A program made the translations under genes and the position numbers. A model generated the notes under the pieces. It had not been told where the DNA came from and did no database searches. It was given only the letters and a program-made list of their open reading frames with translations. Below, piece by piece: positions 42,691 to 51,093 of a stretch of 64,000 bases of DNA. The stretch is from contig NZ_LR134372.1 of assembly GCF_900637395.1 (NCBI RefSeq), positions 1,240,001 through 1,304,000 of the forward strand, given 5' to 3'. Within the stretch, counting starts at the first letter, position 1. Each line of letters begins with the position of its first letter. Source of the stretch: Campylobacter upsaliensis. Lineage in GTDB: Bacteria; Campylobacterota; Campylobacteria; Campylobacterales; Campylobacteraceae.

Positions 42691-44379
42691 ATGAGCTTAT
42701 ATGAAAAAAATTTAAAGGCACTTAGAAACATCGCCTTAAAAGAAGCTTTAAGCAAGATAAAAGCACCAAAGCATTTTAAGCTTATCACGGGAAGCGATTC
42801 TTTGGATATAAATTTACAGGATTTAAGGGATAATTCTTTGCTCTATCAAAACCCTATGCAAGAATTAAACGAGGCTATAAAGCTTTATAATGAAACTTAT
42901 CCGCTTTATCCTGTGCTTTATTTTTACGGCTTTGGTAATGGGCTTTTGTATAAGGTTTTAGCACAAAATGAAAATCATCTTTTATTTGTCATTTTTGAAA
43001 GTGAGCTAGAAATCATTTATCACATTTTTCATCTTGTCGATTTTACTAAAGAGCTAGAAAAAGGTAAATTGATATTTTTAAACCCAAAAAATGATATTAA
43101 TTTAGAAGCACAAGCTTTATTGGGCGAATTTATGCCCGCTTTTTACTCTTCTAGGGTGTATTTTTTAGAACTACACTCAAAATATTATGAAAAATTTAAA
43201 GAAAATGTCAAACAAACAAATGAAATCCTCACTCTTACCATTAAAAATACTATCAGTGCTTATGGCGATGATCCTTATGATGCTTTGCTTGGCATCAAGC
43301 AACATAGCTTTAATTTAGTCGAAATGATAAGCCACCCCACCATACAAGAATTGCACGCAAAAAGAAAAGGTAAATTTAAATCCTGCGTCATAGTTAGCAC
43401 GGGACCTAGCCTTACTAAACAGCTCCCGCTTTTAAAAGAGGTGCAAGATAGGGTTGTGATATTTGCAGCGGACTCGGCTTATCCTATCTTAATGCAAAAT
43501 GACATTGTGCCTGATTATGTGTGTATGGTGGAGCGCACGGATTTTACAGCGGAGTTTTTTAAGCACGATTTTGGAAATAAAGATGATAAAACGACCTTTT
43601 TACTCGCCTCCCTCGTGCATCCAAACGCTATAAGCTACTTGGAAGCACGAGGGAAAAATTATATGCTACTTGAAAGACTGCTAGCCTTTCACGCCTTTAC
43701 CGCGCTAAAGCAGTGGGGCTATATCAACGAAACCATAAGTGTCGCACATATGGCTTTAAGTGTGGCGAGTTCTTTGGATTTTAGAAATATTGTTTTCATA
43801 GGGCAGGATTTAGCCTTTGCTAAAGATGGAAGCTCTCACGCTAAAAATTATCAAAATGGAGAAAATTTTGAAAGCGGATATTATGAAGATGAATTTGAAG
43901 TAGAGGGCTATGGCGGAGGGAAAGTAAAAACGCACTTTTTATGGTATATGTTTAAACATTTTTTAGAAAAACATATTAGTGAGTTGGCGAAAAAATATAT
44001 ATTTTTTAACGCCACCGAAGGGGGCGTTAAAAAATATATATTTTTTAACGCCACCGAAGGGGGCGTTAGGGTGCAAGGGACGATAGAAAAGCCTTTTAAG
44101 GAATGCTGTGAAGAATTTTTCACAGAAGAAAAGGGCGATTTAGAAAAGTTAGAGAGCCTAAATCAACAAAAGCAAAATGAATTACTTCTTAAAAGCTTAT
44201 ATAAACTTTATCAAGCTAAAAAAAATTGCTTAAAATTTAGAACATTTTTAAATGAAAATTTAGATGAGCTTAATGAGCGTCTAAAACCTTACGCAAATCA
44301 AATCAATCCTAGCTTATTGCACGGGGGGGGGGGGGGGGTAGTATTATGCAACAAAGTATCGAACAAATTATGCAAATAA
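42691..44379 (+). CDS. Motility accessory factor (Maf), copy 2, out of frame at poly-G
   Basis: This is the N-terminal 562 residues of a Maf protein as read. Core motifs are present ('YGFGNGLLYK', 'CVIVSTGPSLTKQLPLLKE', 'IVFIGQDLAFAKDGSSHAKNY', 'FFNATEGGVRVQG'). Two oddities: a perfect 39-bp tandem duplication repeats 'KKYIFFNATEGGV' in frame at about 434-459, and a 16-G tract near the 3' end moves the frame so that it ends after 'GGGGGVVLCNK'. The natural C-terminus lies in another frame (44346-44675). With 14 or 17 G's the frames join and give 'GGSIMQQSIEQIM'. So this copy is phase-variable and off in this sequence. Confidence 0.88.
   Translation: MSLYEKNLKALRNIALKEALSKIKAPKHFKLITGSDSLDINLQDLRDNSLLYQNPMQELNEAIKLYNETYPLYPVLYFYGFGNGLLYKVLAQNENHLLFVIFESELEIIYHIFHLVDFTKELEKGKLIFLNPKNDINLEAQALLGEFMPAFYSSRVYFLELHSKYYEKFKENVKQTNEILTLTIKNTISAYGDDPYDALLGIKQHSFNLVEMISHPTIQELHAKRKGKFKSCVIVSTGPSLTKQLPLLKEVQDRVVIFAADSAYPILMQNDIVPDYVCMVERTDFTAEFFKHDFGNKDDKTTFLLASLVHPNAISYLEARGKNYMLLERLLAFHAFTALKQWGYINETISVAHMALSVASSLDFRNIVFIGQDLAFAKDGSSHAKNYQNGENFESGYYEDEFEVEGYGGGKVKTHFLWYMFKHFLEKHISELAKKYIFFNATEGGVKKYIFFNATEGGVRVQGTIEKPFKECCEEFFTEEKGDLEKLESLNQQKQNELLLKSLYKLYQAKKNCLKFRTFLNENLDELNERLKPYANQINPSLLHGGGGGVVLCNKVSNKLCK
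43990..44067 (+). repeat. Perfect 39-bp tandem duplication inside maf copy 2
   Basis: Units are 43990-44028 and 44029-44067 with no mismatch. Each unit contains the palindrome AAAAAATATATATTTTTT followed by a hairpin sequence (AACGCC...GGCGTT). The length is a multiple of three, so the frame is kept and 13 residues are doubled in the most conserved Maf motif. Confidence 0.95.
44323..44338 (+). repeat. Poly-G phase-variation tract (16 G)
   Basis: The run of 16 G's lies between codons of the maf copy 2 frame and its displaced C-terminal frame. Slipped-strand mispairing at such tracts switches Campylobacter surface genes. As read it is out of frame; 11, 14 or 17 G's would restore it. The exact count depends on the sequencing and clone used. 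Confidence 0.92.
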
Positions 44380-44675
44380 GAGAAGAAATACAAGGCGTAG
44401 GACTTGAGATTATAGAGCTAATCCAGCCTCTAAAGGCACAATTTGACCTAAATTTAGGGCGTTTAGTTAGCATAGTTGTAAAGGATAATGAGACAAATTT
44501 ACAAAAAAATCTTTTTTGGATTAAGGAGCATTTGTATTATTTTGAACTCATTGCAAAATATGTCAAAGATGAGGAAAAAGAGCTTCAAGCCGCCATTTTA
44601 AAACTTGAAAATGAGCTTAAAAATAGAGGCTTAGAAAAAAGAGTAGAAAAATTAAAAACTAAATTTAAGGATTAA
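44346..44675 (+). CDS. C-terminal part of maf copy 2 in the alternate frame
   Basis: These 109 residues are all helical ('IEQIMQIREEIQGVGLEIIELIQPLKAQ' in parts, then 'LKNRGLEKRVEKLKTKFKD') and look like the C-terminal helical region of other Maf proteins. The first ATG lies eight bases after the poly-G tract and has no ribosome site, so it is better read as the end of copy 2 than as its own gene. Copy 3 starts three bases after its stop. Confidence 0.8.
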   Translation: MQQSIEQIMQIREEIQGVGLEIIELIQPLKAQFDLNLGRLVSIVVKDNETNLQKNLFWIKEHLYYFELIAKYVKDEEKELQAAILKLENELKNRGLEKRVEKLKTKFKD

Positions 44676-44677
44676 CA

Positions 44678-46579
44678 ATGCTAAAGAGTGAATTTTTTGA
44701 CAAAAATATCAAAGCCTTAAAAGCTGTCGATGTAGAGCTTAGCAAAAAACTCAATAAGATAAAGGGAACTAAAAAATTTGATCTCATTTTCAATAAAGAT
44801 CCACTTGACCTAAACATCATAGAGCTTAAAACGAGAGAAAAAATTTATGAAAATCCTCTTAAAGAATTAGAAGAAAAGCTAAAATTTATCGATGAAAAAA
44901 GGTCGCTTAATCCTGTTTTATTTTTTTACGGAGTGGGAAATGGCTTTTTATATAAAGCTCTGTTGCAAAATAAAACACATCAAAAAATTATCGTTTTTGA
45001 AAAGGATTTAGAGCTACTTTTTCTAGCCTTAAATCTTTCTGATTTTAGCGAGGATTTAGCAAATAATAGGCTCATTTTTATCCAAAATAAAGAAATGAGC
45101 ACGAATCCTTTAAGAGCTTTCCAACTCTTTCAATACCATATGTCATCTTTACTTTACCGCTCTTATTTTTTAGAAATTCATAGCATTTATTACGAAAAAC
45201 AAAGAAAGGATATTTTAGAACTTAATCGTATCAACAAAAACGCTATCATAGATCTCTCTTTAAGAAATGGCAACGATCCTCAAGACGCCACTCAAGGCAT
45301 TAATCAATTTATCCAGCACCTCCCTAAAATGCTAACGCACCCTACCCTACACAACCTACTTGACAAAAGACAAAATAAGGCTGAAACCGCCATCATAGTC
45401 GCCACTGGACCAAGTTTAACCAAACAACTTCCCTTACTTAAAAAATATGCCAAAAGGGCGAGTATCTTTTGTCTTGATGCAAGTTATGCAATTTTAGCAA
45501 AAGAAAACATTAAGCCTGATTATGTGTTAAGCCTTGAAAGAGTGGAGGCTACGAGTAAATTTTTTGATAATGATTTTAAGGAATTTGACAAAGATGTGCT
45601 TTTTATCCTTCCCACACTTACGCACCAAAAAACGCTTAGTTTCATAGAAAAAAACCGCAGGGAATATATGCTAGTGCCAAGGCTTCTCCCCCTAGCACAA
45701 GAGCTCAAACTAAAAGAATTTGGCTTTGCAAATGGCTGGAGTGTCGCACATATGGCTTATTCTTTAGCGTGGGCTTTAGAACATAAAAATATTATCTTAA
45801 TAGGACAGGATTTAGCCTTTGCCAAAGACGGAACCACGCACTCAAAAGACTATCCAAGAGGTTTAGAAACAGCTAAAAGAGAAATCGGTGCTTTAATGCA
45901 AACCGAACTTAAGGCTTACGGAGGTAAGGGTAAGGTTAAAAGCACGAAAATTTGGAGTCTTTTTAGGGATTTTTACGAACAACTTATCTATCTTTCAAAA
46001 AATTCTTGCAAAACTTATAACGCCACAGAAGGCGGTGCGAGGATAGAGGGGGCGATAGAAAAGCCCTTTAAGGAGCTTTGCGAAACCTTATTAACAAAGG
46101 ACATTAAAAAACCTCTTCCTAAGCCAAAAGCTCTTCCAAGAAATAAGCAAAATGAACTTATGCTTCAAAGCTATAAAAAGCTCAAAAGCTTTATAAAGTC
46201 GAGTGAAAATTTAGGTAAAGAGTGCAAAAGACTCTCTAATCAAATCAAGACAATCACACAGGGCAACACACAAAAGCACTCCCTTGAAAGCATTTGTCAA
46301 AATATCGAAACCTTTAAAAACAAAATAGGACAAAAAAGATATTACTATCTTAGTGAAATTCTAGGTCCTAGCACCTTTCATAGCGAAAGTTTGCTCTCCC
46401 CACTTTATCTAAGCTCGGTAAAAAACGACTCCGATAGACAAAATAAGCTTGTAGCGTGGATTTATGCTAATGAGGCGTGGGTTGATGAAATTTATAATCT
46501 TATCTTTATGCAAAATGGCGTGATAAAAAGAGCCATAGTGCCTTTAAGAGAAACTTTAGAAAAGAGAAAAGTGCTTTAA
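44678..46579 (+). CDS. Motility accessory factor (Maf), copy 3
   Basis: The 633-residue protein shares the core of copies 1 and 2 ('FFYGVGNGFLYKALLQN', 'AIIVATGPSLTKQLPLLKK', 'CLDASYAILAKENIKPDYVLSLERVE' in parts, 'IILIGQDLAFAKDGTTHSKDY', 'YNATEGGARIEGAIEKPF'). The helical C-terminal region is longer than in copy 1. There is no poly-G tract, so this copy should be always on. A G+C-rich hairpin follows the stop and closes the pseI-maf run. Confidence 0.9.
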   Translation: MLKSEFFDKNIKALKAVDVELSKKLNKIKGTKKFDLIFNKDPLDLNIIELKTREKIYENPLKELEEKLKFIDEKRSLNPVLFFYGVGNGFLYKALLQNKTHQKIIVFEKDLELLFLALNLSDFSEDLANNRLIFIQNKEMSTNPLRAFQLFQYHMSSLLYRSYFLEIHSIYYEKQRKDILELNRINKNAIIDLSLRNGNDPQDATQGINQFIQHLPKMLTHPTLHNLLDKRQNKAETAIIVATGPSLTKQLPLLKKYAKRASIFCLDASYAILAKENIKPDYVLSLERVEATSKFFDNDFKEFDKDVLFILPTLTHQKTLSFIEKNRREYMLVPRLLPLAQELKLKEFGFANGWSVAHMAYSLAWALEHKNIILIGQDLAFAKDGTTHSKDYPRGLETAKREIGALMQTELKAYGGKGKVKSTKIWSLFRDFYEQLIYLSKNSCKTYNATEGGARIEGAIEKPFKELCETLLTKDIKKPLPKPKALPRNKQNELMLQSYKKLKSFIKSSENLGKECKRLSNQIKTITQGNTQKHSLESICQNIETFKNKIGQKRYYYLSEILGPSTFHSESLLSPLYLSSVKNDSDRQNKLVAWIYANEAWVDEIYNLIFMQNGVIKRAIVPLRETLEKRKVL

Positions 46580-46582
46580 TTT

Positions 46583-46606
46583 GGCTAGGCTTTATCCTAG
46601 CCTTTC
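46583..46606 (+). terminator. Hairpin after maf copy 3
   Basis: GGCTAGG (46583-46589) and CCTAGCC (46596-46602) form a 7-bp stem with a 6-nt loop, followed by TTTCAC. The T-tail is short, so efficiency may be moderate. Confidence 0.6.
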
Positions 46607-46658
46607 ACATCTTCATTTAAAAAATGCTGTTAAAATTAGCAAAAATTAAAGGTATGTT

Positions 46659-47603
46659 TTGGATTTTCTTTTCATTTTTAGTTTATTTTTTGAATTTCTT
46701 GCTTTATTTTTGGCATTTTATTTTCACGATGTAAGAATTTTCTTTTTAAGTCTTAGTTTGCTTGTTTTAAGAGTAGCTTATCTTTTTAGCCCTGTGTTTC
46801 AGGCACATTTGTTTTTAAGTTTGTTTTTACCACTTATTTTTTTACTTTTTTATCTTAAGAATTTTTCCAAATTCATCTTTTCTAGGCAAAATATCCAAGC
46901 CTTTTTACTCCTCATTTTAGTAGGAGTTTTAGCTCTTATCCTACCGCAAAACACACATTTTAATGCGACAAATTTAAATTACGAGCTTATGAGTTTTTAC
47001 ACTCCGCTTAATGAGCTTGGTTTTGTATTTTTTCTCTTAGCCTTATTATTTTTAGGGCTAAAAGGACTTAAAAATTTAGATTTTACTCCGCTTTTAACGC
47101 TTTTTGGTGCTTATGTAAGCTTTTTAATCAAAGAGTTTTGGAGCTTTAAATATTTTGAATTCGCAAGTTTTATTTTTTGCTTTATCTTGCTTTTTAACGC
47201 TTATAAAATGCTTTTTTTCGATAGTCTTACTAAATTTGGGAATGAAAAAAAACTCTCCCTTTACCTTAAAAATAAAGAAGAGTATTTTATAGCCTTACTT
47301 CATTTTGACGAACTTAGCAAGGCAAAAGAGAGTTATCAGTCTCTCATCTTAAAGCAAATTGCTAAAATTTTAAGGCGTCTTAAGGCTCAAATTTTTTTTA
47401 TTGATAAAGATTTTATTTTGATTTTTAAAGATGAAGAAAGTGCGTTAAGGCATTTGGGCTATTTAGAGTCTTTACTCAAAAATACAAATTTAAATTTAGA
47501 AAATGAAAATTTTAAGCTTGAATTTAAGCTTGTTTGGCAGAAAAATGAAGGGGGTCTTTGGCAGAATTTACAAAGCCTCAAGGACAAACTCCTTAAGGCT
47601 TAA
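46659..47603 (+). CDS. Membrane protein with degenerate GGDEF-like domain
   Basis: This 314-residue protein has six or so hydrophobic helices (about 1-190), then a cytoplasmic domain starting 'FFDSLTKFGNEKKLSLYL', which is the entry motif of GGDEF domains (D.LT.L.N). The GGDEF signature itself is absent; where it would be one finds 'FFIDKDFILIFKDEES'. So diguanylate cyclase activity is unlikely, and the domain may bind nucleotide or protein only. The start is TTG 46659 with AAAGG seven bases upstream. It converges with yceI with four bases between. I recall an equivalent beside yceI in C. jejuni. Confidence 0.7.
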   Translation: MDFLFIFSLFFEFLALFLAFYFHDVRIFFLSLSLLVLRVAYLFSPVFQAHLFLSLFLPLIFLLFYLKNFSKFIFSRQNIQAFLLLILVGVLALILPQNTHFNATNLNYELMSFYTPLNELGFVFFLLALLFLGLKGLKNLDFTPLLTLFGAYVSFLIKEFWSFKYFEFASFIFCFILLFNAYKMLFFDSLTKFGNEKKLSLYLKNKEEYFIALLHFDELSKAKESYQSLILKQIAKILRRLKAQIFFIDKDFILIFKDEESALRHLGYLESLLKNTNLNLENENFKLEFKLVWQKNEGGLWQNLQSLKDKLLKA

Positions 47604-47607
47604 AGGC

Positions 47608-48180
47608 TTATTTTTCGTTAGCTTCTACCTCAACGCTAATTTTCACTTCATCGCCTAAAGTAAGATTTGAAGTGCTTGGAGCGAATTTAAAATCGCTTCT
47701 TTTAATCTCACTTTCCAAAGTAAAGCCAACTTTCTCTTTACCATCTTTACCCTTAGCTATGCCACCTATTTCAGCGTCAAAAACGATATCCTTAGAAACG
47801 CCAGCTATGGTTAAAGTGCCACTCATCTTACCTTCGCTATCACTTGTTTTTTCATATTTTTTCATCACAAAACTCATTTCAGGGTGGCTTTTAGCTTTGA
47901 AAAAATCGTCTTGCAAGAGGTGATTATCTCTTGTTTTATTATCTGTATCCACAGAAGCGACCTTAACTTTTGCTTCAAATTTTTTAAATTCATAAGTCGC
48001 AGGGTCAAAGTCAATCACCGCATCATAATCCTTAAAATTTCCCTTAACATTACTAATTTGCAAATGCTTAATCTTAAAGCCAACATCAGTATGAGTCTTA
48101 TCAAGCACATAATCCTTAGCCATAAGAGCAGGACTTAGCAAAGAGGCTACCAAGAGCGAACTAAACAACATTTTTTTCAT
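47608..48180 (-). CDS. YceI family periplasmic protein
   Basis: This is a 190-residue exported protein with a signal peptide (about 1-21, 'SPALMAKDY'). The YceI beta-barrel (lipocalin-like) motifs include 'LDKTHTDVGFKIKHL', 'DKTRDNHLLQDDFFKAKSHPEMSF' (in parts) and a final 'SEIKRSDFKFAPS'. Members bind isoprenoids or amphiphiles in the periplasm and are often base- or stress-induced; the ligand here is unknown. AAGGAG precedes the ATG. Transcribed towards the TTG-start membrane gene. Confidence 0.93.
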   Translation of the reverse strand: MKKMLFSSLLVASLLSPALMAKDYVLDKTHTDVGFKIKHLQISNVKGNFKDYDAVIDFDPATYEFKKFEAKVKVASVDTDNKTRDNHLLQDDFFKAKSHPEMSFVMKKYEKTSDSEGKMSGTLTIAGVSKDIVFDAEIGGIAKGKDGKEKVGFTLESEIKRSDFKFAPSTSNLTLGDEVKISVEVEANEK

Positions 48181-48237
48181 TTTTTCTCCTTTATAAATTA
48201 AATTATAGAAATTTTAATCTATTTTAAATAACAAATG

Positions 48238-48603
48238 TTAATTTTTTAACCTTGCTTTTAAAAATTCCTCAAATTCCTCAAACGAAGGCAGATTAAGATC
48301 TCTAAATTCCCTTTGCTGCTTTCCCCACATACACTCAGGGAAAAAAGCGTCCTCTTTAAAACGCGCCATAATGTGAAAATGGACTCTTGGGACATAGTTT
48401 CCAAAAGAGGCGATATTAATCTTTTCAGGCTGATAAAATTCCAACATCGCTTTTTCGCAAAGCAAAATCGTATCAAAAAGCTCTTTTTGTAGGGGCGTAG
48501 GACAATGGCTTAATTCTTTGTAATTTTCTTTTGTAAAAACTTTAATCCAAGGCACTTGCGACTCTTCTTTTTCTATATAAATTAACGCATTTTCATAAAG
48601 CAT
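48238..48603 (-). CDS. HIT family protein, short type
   Basis: At 121 residues it is shorter than the HIT protein at 176-664. The triad is 'PRVHFHIMARF', where only two of the three usual His are in the HxHx pattern and the third position reads differently, so this could be a HIT-like protein with altered activity. 'NYVPRVHFHIMARFKEDAFFPECMWG' (in parts) matches a group of HIT proteins found beside yceI. AAGGAG precedes the ATG. It probably hydrolyses a nucleotide, but catalysis is not certain. Confidence 0.75.
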   Translation of the reverse strand: MLYENALIYIEKEESQVPWIKVFTKENYKELSHCPTPLQKELFDTILLCEKAMLEFYQPEKINIASFGNYVPRVHFHIMARFKEDAFFPECMWGKQQREFRDLNLPSFEEFEEFLKARLKN

Positions 48604-48677
48604 TATTTCTCCTTTTTGTATATTTTATAGTAATTTAAATAATTTGATGTAAAATATAAAAAATAAAGGAGGTAAAG

Positions 48678-49325
48678 GTGATTATTAGTTCAAATTATTC
48701 AAACTATAATTATTACAAGCCTCAAAGCTATGAAAAAGATGCAAATTCTTCACAATTTAACACCAAAAATTCAAACGAAAAAGATTTTGATGAAAAAGAT
48801 CAAAACTCCGCCGAAAATAAACAAGAACAAACACAAATGATAAATGGCGTAGAACTTACAATGAAGGAAGTGCAGCTTGTAAGAGAGCTTCAAAGTATAG
48901 ATAGAAATGTCAAAGCCCACGAAGCGGCACATCAAGCAGCGGGTGGGGGCTTGGCTGGAGCGGCTAGCTTTAGCTATACCAAAGGACCAGATAATCAAAT
49001 GTATGCCACAGCCGGTGAAGTGCCAATAAGAATGCAAAAGGGCAATACGCCCGAAGAAACCATAGCCATAGCTCGTCAAGTCGTAGCTGCTGCTATGGCG
49101 CCAGCTGATCCTAGCCCTCAAGATTATAAAGTCGCAGCTAATGCGACAAGAATGGAAATTGAGGCAAGAGCTGAAGCGACTAAACTAAAAGCCGAAGAAG
49201 CAAAAGAAAAAAACAAAGAAGAAGAAAAAAGACAAGAAGAAAGTGAAAAAAAAGGCTTTAAAGAGCAGATTCAAAAAGCTTATGATTTAAGCGAAGATTC
49301 CTTAGGGCTTAACATCGCTTCTTAA
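48678..49325 (+). CDS. SprA-related putative metalloprotease
   Basis: This 215-residue soluble protein has a disordered N-terminus (about 1-55, rich in Asn/Ser/Glu), a central domain with 'VKAHEAAHQAAGGGLAG' (His81-Glu-Ala-Ala-His85, an HExxH zinc motif) and 'FSYTKGPDNQMYATAGEVPI', and a Lys/Glu coiled C-terminus. This is the SprA-related family common in Campylobacterota. The motif suggests a metalloprotease, unproven. The start is GTG 48678 with AAGGAGGT four bases upstream. Its TAA overlaps the EamA gene's ATG. Confidence 0.8.
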   Translation: MIISSNYSNYNYYKPQSYEKDANSSQFNTKNSNEKDFDEKDQNSAENKQEQTQMINGVELTMKEVQLVRELQSIDRNVKAHEAAHQAAGGGLAGAASFSYTKGPDNQMYATAGEVPIRMQKGNTPEETIAIARQVVAAAMAPADPSPQDYKVAANATRMEIEARAEATKLKAEEAKEKNKEEEKRQEESEKKGFKEQIQKAYDLSEDSLGLNIAS

Positions 49326-50197
49326 TGAAACAAAGCTATCTTTACCTCTCTCTCATCATCGCTATGTTTTTATGGGGTATGTCTTGGCCCACTTCTAAAA
49401 TTTTAAGCTCTTATGCTAATGTGGAATTTGTTGTTTTGTGGCGATTCTTCTTTGTGCTTGTGGGATCTTTGCCTATCTTATTGTTTTTAAAAATTTCCTT
49501 AAAAATTTCTAAAAAGACACTCAAATGGCTTTTCATAGCAGGAGGCTTAAATGCCCTTTATGCTTTTATCTTTTTTCTAGCCTTGCGTTATGGCACGGCT
49601 GGTAAAGGCGGAGTTTTGGTTACGACTATGGTGCCTATTTTTTCCTATCTTTTTTTATTTTTAGGTTTAAAAAAAAGCTATAAACTAAGCAAATATGAAA
49701 TTTTTGGACTTTTCATAGGCATTATTTCAGGGCTTTTTTTGCTCAATTTAAATTCCCTTGAAGAGCTTTTTGGACGCTTTAATGTGCTATTTTTACTTTG
49801 TGCTTTTATCTGGGCTTTGATGAGTCTTTGCACACATAAAACTAAAGGTGAGCATCCTTTGAGTGTGAATTTTTATGTTAATTTTATTTCCTTTTTGCTT
49901 TTTACTCCACTTTTTTTAAATGATGAAAGCTTTTTCATTTTAGAAGCAGATATGAAATTCTGGCTTAATATGTTTATCGTGGCATTTTTATCCACTGTGG
50001 TGGGAACGAGCATTTATTATTATGGAATTCACATTTTAGGAAGTGTAAGAGCAAATTCTTTTATACTCATCACACCAGCAAGTGCTTTATTAACTAGCTT
50101 TTTAATTTTAAATGAAGTGCCGACTACACTGACCTTAGTGGGCGGTGCTTTGGCTATTGTGGCGATTTATTTTATGGGAAAAAAGGGTAAGGCTTAA
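49325..50197 (+). CDS. EamA/DMT family transporter
   Basis: The 290-residue protein has ten hydrophobic helices in two EamA repeats. 'FLWGMSWPTSKIL' at the start is the usual first-helix motif; 'ALRYGTAGKGGVLVTTMVPIF' and 'YYYGIHILGSVRANSFILITPASALL' (in parts) correspond in the two halves. Such proteins export metabolites or amino acids; the substrate is unknown. Its ATG overlaps the preceding stop (TAATG), so it is probably coupled to the SprA-related gene. Confidence 0.87.
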   Translation: MKQSYLYLSLIIAMFLWGMSWPTSKILSSYANVEFVVLWRFFFVLVGSLPILLFLKISLKISKKTLKWLFIAGGLNALYAFIFFLALRYGTAGKGGVLVTTMVPIFSYLFLFLGLKKSYKLSKYEIFGLFIGIISGLFLLNLNSLEELFGRFNVLFLLCAFIWALMSLCTHKTKGEHPLSVNFYVNFISFLLFTPLFLNDESFFILEADMKFWLNMFIVAFLSTVVGTSIYYYGIHILGSVRANSFILITPASALLTSFLILNEVPTTLTLVGGALAIVAIYFMGKKGKA

Positions 50198-50205
50198 GCC
50201 CTACC
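50186..50205. terminator. Palindrome between convergent EamA and tupA genes
   Basis: GGTA-A-GGCTTAAGCC-C-TACC forms a stem with one mismatch across the 13-base gap between two convergent genes. No T-run follows on either strand, so it may be a weak bidirectional terminator. Confidence 0.35.
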
Positions 50206-50210
50206 GCAAA

Positions 50211-51017
50211 TTATTCTTTTCTGCTCTTTGCATCAACGATAAATAAAGGCTTATTGAGTAGTTTAAAGTCTTCAATCGTCTTTAAAGTGCCATCACTCAC
50301 AAGCCATTTTATAAATTTGCTCGCTTCTTCATAATTGACATTTTGGCAATGCTTAGGACTTACTGCTATGACGGAGTAAAAATTCTTTAAGCTATCATCA
50401 CCCTCACTCACAATAACTAAATTTGGATTAGCTTTTGCGTCTGCTTCATACTTGATATAAGTGCCACGATCTGTTAAAAGCACACCTTTTTTCTCCTCAG
50501 CGATCTTAATGCTAGCTAACATTCCCTGTCCGCTTTGTATATACCAGCTCTCTTTTTCAGGCACACCGCCTACATTTTTCCACAAACCTTTTTCTTTATT
50601 ATCCGTGCCTGATTTATCTCCTCTTGAAACAAAAGGCATTTTTTCAGCCCTAATAAGCTCTAAACTTTCTTTAAGGCTCTTTCCTTTGAATTTATCCGCC
50701 AAGCTCTTATCCGCCACGATAATAAAGTCATTATACATCACAGGAGTTCTATCTACACCAAAACCCTTACTTACAAATTCTTTTTCTACCTTAGGAGAAT
50801 GCACAAAAAGCACATCAGCATTGCAATCCTCTCCTAGTTTTAAAGCTGCTCCCGTGCCAACAGCGACCCATTTTAAGGTATTACCGCTCTCTTTTTCATA
50901 AAGAGGCTTTAAGGCGTCTAAAAGACCTGTATTATCAGTGCTTGTTGTTGTCGCCATCTTTAATTCTGCTGCACTAAGGCTTAGTGCTACTAAAGCGGAT
51001 AGAATAATTTTTTTCAT
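50211..51017 (-). CDS. tupA: Tungstate-binding protein TupA
   Basis: TupA (268 residues) is the periplasmic receptor of the high-affinity tungstate ABC importer. After the signal peptide (ending 'LSAAELK') comes 'MATTTSTDNTGLLDALKP', the TTTS motif of TupA that binds the oxyanion, then 'GTGAALKLGEDCNADVLFVHSP' and 'FVSRGDKSGTDNKEKGLW'. Tungstate feeds W-containing formate dehydrogenase in C. jejuni. The gene is transcribed away from tupBC across a 76-bp region with a perfect 24-bp palindrome. Confidence 0.93.
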   Translation of the reverse strand: MKKIILSALVALSLSAAELKMATTTSTDNTGLLDALKPLYEKESGNTLKWVAVGTGAALKLGEDCNADVLFVHSPKVEKEFVSKGFGVDRTPVMYNDFIIVADKSLADKFKGKSLKESLELIRAEKMPFVSRGDKSGTDNKEKGLWKNVGGVPEKESWYIQSGQGMLASIKIAEEKKGVLLTDRGTYIKYEADAKANPNLVIVSEGDDSLKNFYSVIAVSPKHCQNVNYEEASKFIKWLVSDGTLKTIEDFKLLNKPLFIVDAKSRKE

Positions 51018-51048
51018 CGCTTTTCCTTTCTGTTTAAAATAAAATGCA

Positions 51049-51072
51049 ATTTTAGCATAATTATGCTAAAAT
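51049..51072. promoter_or_regulatory. Perfect 24-bp palindrome with overlapping divergent promoters (tup operator)
   Basis: The half-site ATTTTAGCATAA (51049-51060) is followed by its exact reverse complement (51061-51072). Each arm also contains TGCTAAAAT, a TGnTAAAAT extended -10, pointing outwards to tupB (plus) and tupA (minus). One protein bound here would block both promoters. A ModE-like tungstate-responsive regulator, known to control tup in C. jejuni, is the natural candidate. Confidence 0.7.
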
Positions 51073-51093
51073 CACGCCCATTAAGGATACATT

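Noticed and set aside
44346-44675. Independent 109-codon gene after poly-G
   Set aside because: There is no ribosome site, and it reads as the helical C-terminus of Maf when the G tract changes by one, so it is treated as part of maf copy 2.
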